A DNA stretch of 64,000 nucleotides from the NCBI GenBank assembly GCA_015501055.1, contig JADNYV010000013.1, positions 372,001-436,000 on the forward strand. Reading direction: 5' to 3'. Positions 60,401 to 64,000 of this stretch are shown piece by piece; positions within the stretch are counted from its first letter, which is position 1, and every line of letters begins with the position of its first letter. The stretch comes from Mucidula mucida (lineage: Eukaryota; Basidiomycota; Agaricomycetes; Agaricales; Physalacriaceae). The position numbers and the translations under genes were made by a program. The notes under the pieces were generated by a model, which was not told where the DNA came from, searched no databases, and was given only the letters and a program-made list of their open reading frames with translations.

Positions 60401-60898
60401 AAACAGAAGCCGTTCCGGACAGGGCACTGGACGCCGTCCTCCTACGAGATATTGTCTTCCAGGCGGAACTCGACGCTTTGATATGTCGTCGTTCCAGGGG
60501 ATGAACAGCGCCCCAGTCTAACGAGAACATTCGCCTTGAAACACGTCAAAATCGCACTCGAAGATCATTAAAACCACACACTTTTCCCCCAAGATTCAAG
60601 CCTGCCCGGCGAGGGCAGCCACGGTATCCAATCATCAATCATTGGCGTTCCATTCGCAAGGCAAGTCGTTTCGCACTTCAATTGAAGTTTTGAATGACCG
60701 CAAAACGCGTCGTGGTCTGTTGAAGATGATGGCGGGAGGAGAACGTTGAACTGCCTCATTGGTCATGGACGTGATCGAGCTTCTTGCTTGCTTCCTCTCA
60801 TGTCGCGTCAGACTTGGGCTCCACGATGTTCATCGCCTTGACTACGCCCCGTGAATTCAACGGCGTAGAACACAAAATGTATACGTACCTGGTCGCCT

Positions 60899-61530
60899 GG
60901 AAATTCTGAACACGGATCTGCGCGAATTGAGCAGGTGGCTCTTGACTCTGAAGGCGACAATGTGAAACGTTCGAACGCGATGTTTGGCTTGTTCTGTCAC
61001 TCAAAAATGGTCTTGATTTTTGAGTCTGAGAGAAAACTTTGCGACGCACCTGGCTGCCCATCATGATCAACGCTATCTCGCCCCTCGTCTGCTTCCTTCT
61101 GCGAATTCTGACACCGGATCTCAACAATTTGAGCTCCTCGGCTCGTTGTCTGCCTGTGGCGAATTCCGAGAACGAATCTGGACGAATTGGAGAAGTATGT
61201 CTTCGGGCCGTAGACGCCTGAAGCAACAATGAATGAAAAGTGCACGGCGAAGACGACTTCTGGCTTACCGCGAAATTTGGAACTCGGATCTGGACAAATT
61301 GAGCGGCTCGGCGCGCTCTCCCGATAGGTCTTTAACGACTGTAGGCGAACTCGACAAAGGCGGTGAATGACTTGACCAAAATCTAAACCCAAATTTGGAT
61401 GAATTGAGCCGCCATCGTTTTGCGAGGCATAGACGCTCGCCTGCTGCATGTCCCACTTCTACGAATCTTCAGCCGGCGAACGACTTGGTGTCTTCTGCGA
61501 ATTCTAAACCCGGATCTGAGCGACTGTTGT
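60899..61530. repeat. Degenerate array of a ~33-bp motif
   Basis: Six imperfect copies of a motif near GAATTCTGAACCCGGATCT followed by GGACAAATTGAGC occur at about 60903, 61105, 61160, 61270, 61380 and 61500. Most are about 110 bp apart. On the minus strand it reads as a repeated AQFVQIRVQNxQ-like peptide. Several copies sit at CAG/ATCC junctions that look like 3' splice sites. Confidence 0.6.
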
Positions 61531-62998
61531 TCTCGAAAGCTTGTTCGGGCGGCGGGCATCGACTGGATATATTTTCAGCGCCGAAAGTGCAAGAAATAAA
61601 AGGTTTGCTTACCGTGGCTAGACGCAGTGAACGAGGGAGACATGATGGCGGGAGAGAAACACCTCGCCTGTATTACTTACCAAACACGGCACTTTTTGCA
61701 TTCAGGGCTCTAGACTTTGGCCGGACAACGGTGCCCGCAACGTACTTTCAAGTCTTGTTGAATCTCACCGTCCGGTGTACTCTGCCAATTGGTCTTGATT
61801 TTCCGAGTTCACCGACACCAAGAACACTGCTATGCTACCTTGCTATTCCGTGCACAAAGGTAAAGGTACCTCTGTTCCCGGAATAGGCAAGGTATAAGCG
61901 GATTCGCCCTGCATGGATCTAATATTGCAATGACGGAGGTTGAGCTTTTACTTGAGTGTTGGGGAAGCGGACTAGGATGTTGAGTGTATGTATGGAGAGC
62001 TACAAGTCGCCGCTATCGAACCATACAGCGGACCAGTCAAACGGACATGAAGAAGTGTGGCGCACCGGAGTGCCAAGGCCGTGTCTAGACTGGCTACGTC
62101 AGTGTACCACGTCACGAATTCAGAGGTATATAAGCCCTCCGGACGACAGCTAAGCCTCAGAGTCTTGTTCTCGCCCACTGCTGTATAAATGGCATACTCC
62201 CCGGAACCCTTGAGCTAACCTTCCTGCTCTACGAGAAATGGCATGGCCGCGGGGCTCTTGGGGACAGAAAGGGGGGCATGCACGACGTCCCACACAGTGG
62301 TGCGCCGTCTTTGACGTTCAGGTAAAGACCTCTATGAGGCCACTGGTCTTATCAACCGGTGCGAGCCAAGGGAACCCGAGCCATGTGCTCGGGCTCCTTT
62401 TGGATCATGGGGCCCCCTAGGCCGGACCCGTCACGTCCGTACGAAGCGTGATTTTGTGGACTTGCGTACACTGTTTTCGTACCCCCCACCCTACGTGAAC
62501 TTGGATATTTTATATATACGGGCCTCCTGCATTCAGAGTGTAGTCGAACACTTTCTAATACATGTATTTGCCTACCAGAATGCAATTCGCTAAGCCGTAA
62601 CCATCGTCGTTGAGTATGCAGACCACTTGAAGTTCGCAGCCCAGGCAGCACAGCCACAAGCGTTGTGTCCCAATCCGGCTTATCTCCCATCCATCACACC
62701 CGACGCGAGGAGGACATCGGGAGACGCATGCACCACGATGCTGCGTAGGAGAAGCATCGATCAGGCGCGCCATAAACGACCCACTGTCACAAGCGCGGTA
62801 AAGTCGGGGTAACATTCTTGAACGACACTAGCTCGCGCGAAATCCTGTCCGAAAGCGACCTTACGCTCGTCGACCGCACACTCCAGCCCGGAGACTTTTG
62901 CAGACGCAGCATAGACGACGTTCGGTCGTCAAAGTAAAGGGAAGGCTTGAGCATGCGATCACCAAAGTCCCTATGGAAGGCTGGTGGCAGGTTGCCCC

Positions 62999-64000
62999 CC
63001 AATTGCGCCCAACTGGGTCATCCCGTTTACGCAATCCTGCTTAAGCCCGTCGTTCTTGACGGCGAGGACGCGACGTTGGTCATCGTACGAGGCATCCCCG
63101 GAACGCCCTTTTTCTTGAAATATGTCTCCCGTATTACCATCGTCGCTGAGTCCTCACATATGCATCATCGCTTCTGAGGATCTGAAGCAGCTTCTGGAAT
63201 CGGCTTCATTACCTCCTCTCCCAGCCATCCTCCAGTCATTTTCTCCATTACCGCAGGGTGAATACGCTGATATATTACTTTGGATCAATCTAAACCTCTC
63301 TTAGTGACGACTAGGACGACATCTCTTACATCGGTACCACATGCGTCGTTTGCATTGCGTTTCTCGGACTTGGTGGAGATAGAAAATGCGTGCCAGGAGG
63401 ATGAGGAGCAGAGGGCGGTGAGAACACTGGATTGGATAGGCGAGCGTATCGGGCGACGGTGTGCAAAATGGGTTGAGGACATTGGCGACAAAGACACGAC
63501 GCGGACCCCATGGTGGGACGAGCTCAAACGATGCATAGAAGGGAGCCATACGCCGTCCAAGACGGAGACGTGGAACCACCCTGTTGCAGGTGAATTCAAC
63601 TGAATATCAGCGTGGAACAGCATATTGAGCATCTTTGCAGTCATTATGGGCGTGTCGACGAATGCGCCGAATCCTCTCCAAGCAATAACTGCTCTTCATG
63701 CAAGACCACTCAATCTGCCATCATGGATAGACCCCAATATACTCAAATGCACGCTCATTGTTCATCCGCAGAACTCTGCGTTGTCAGATGAAGAGTACGT
63801 CGAGCGTGTTAGCTTGACCATGTGGCTGCTAACACATTACTAGAGCCGGTGCTTTGTTCAATGCAGTCAAGAAGCAGTTTGGCTTGAACAGCTATCTCCT
63901 GCCATTGGCATGTCCCGATATACCCCCACCCCCCGTTCCTGTCCCCGCCCTTGTCCCGCGTCTACCCGCCGTTGGCGAAACAGATCCGCCCCCAGATACA
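62999..64000 (+). repeat. Direct repeat of TRAPPC8 5' region
   Basis: From TTGCGCCCAACTGGGTCATC to the window edge this matches 48770-49770, with about a dozen substitutions and a 4-bp length difference (CCCGTCGTTC here, CCCGTCCGTCGTTC there). It covers ~120 bp of promoter plus the first exons. Confidence 0.95.
63122..64000 (+). CDS. TRAPPC8/Trs85-like second copy, 5' part (runs off window)
   Basis: Start [20 protein letters not shown] and all splice sites of the first exons are kept relative to 48892-49770. Differences lie mostly in introns (e.g. 63287 and 63809-63823). The visible exons remain open to the window end, so this copy could be complete beyond the edge. It may be the functional gene if the 48.9-kb copy is truly frameshifted. 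Confidence 0.75.

Larger units (their letters stand above)
55140..62998. other. 7.9-kb low-coding region with intron-like junctions and repeats
   Basis: No known protein family could be recognised. Many reverse-strand donor-like sites (NG|GTACGY; seen as ACGTACC or CGTACC on the plus strand) recur at about 55314, 55660, 56974, 57102, 57237, 59934 and 60888. They suggest one or more multi-exon genes or their relics on the minus strand. The best-formed one is listed separately at 56737-57437. A minus-strand segment at 59200-59480 ends in a plausible spliced C-terminus (DWVARRLYAALLLDD). The segment 62100-62160 has a GTATATAAGCCCTCC box, and 62500-62525 a similar TATATATACGGGCCTCC, resembling promoters of LTR elements. 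No internal retroelement genes or clear LTR ends were found. Confidence 0.4.

Noticed and set aside
62095..62530. LTR of a retrotransposon
   Set aside because: Two TATA-like promoter boxes are present, but I could not find paired ends, TG...CA borders, a target duplication or any pol/gag sequence.

Overview
The window is nuclear DNA of a filamentous basidiomycete, most likely an agaricomycete mushroom. The genes are dense and split by many introns of about 45-60 nt with GTRNGT donors and YAG acceptors. F-box, Zn2Cys6 and HNH families typical of mushrooms are present, and the housekeeping proteins read like basidiomycete orthologues. Genes lie on both strands and there are no operons.

Left arm (1-13.7 kb): the 5' end of a mitochondrial methylmalonate-semialdehyde dehydrogenase, a Rap1-type Myb protein, Rab GDP-dissociation inhibitor (GDI), a broken F-box copy, an HNH-nuclease-like gene, a decayed nuclease-like gene, and an intact RAV1/DmX-like gene (V-ATPase assembly regulator).

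Duplication patchwork (13.4-19.4 kb): a near-identical inverted copy of the first half of RAV1 is fused to a GDI tail. Next to it are an F-box gene, three pieces of an unknown gene 'X', another RAV1 3' scrap, and a 322-bp hAT-like MITE with an 8-bp target duplication and a preserved empty site. Just beyond is a U6 snRNA gene interrupted by an mRNA-type intron.

Middle (20-48 kb): mostly single-copy genes. They include an SH3BGR-like thioredoxin-fold protein, LMW tyrosine phosphatase, an aldo-keto reductase pseudogene, an intron-containing tRNA-Leu(GAG), a Zn2Cys6 regulator, seipin, an old-yellow-enzyme oxidoreductase, a multi-fasciclin membrane protein, an inverted pair of unknown paralogues, a WW-domain protein, a zinc-finger protein, a second Zn2Cys6 factor with its cluster at the C-terminus, and an LCCL-domain membrane protein.

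Right arm (48-64 kb): a TRAPPC8/Trs85-like gene whose 5' kilobase is repeated in direct orientation at the right edge. Between the copies are a kinase remnant and about 8 kb of poorly coding sequence with an array of degenerate short motifs.

Several genes (SH3BGR-like, OYE, fasciclin, WW, TRAPPC8, AKR, the RAV1 copy) each carry one or more single-base losses, often in a homopolymer. Some breaks may therefore be consensus errors rather than true mutations. Several trafficking or organelle genes occur together (GDI, RAV1, TRAPPC8, seipin), but nothing indicates functional clustering.
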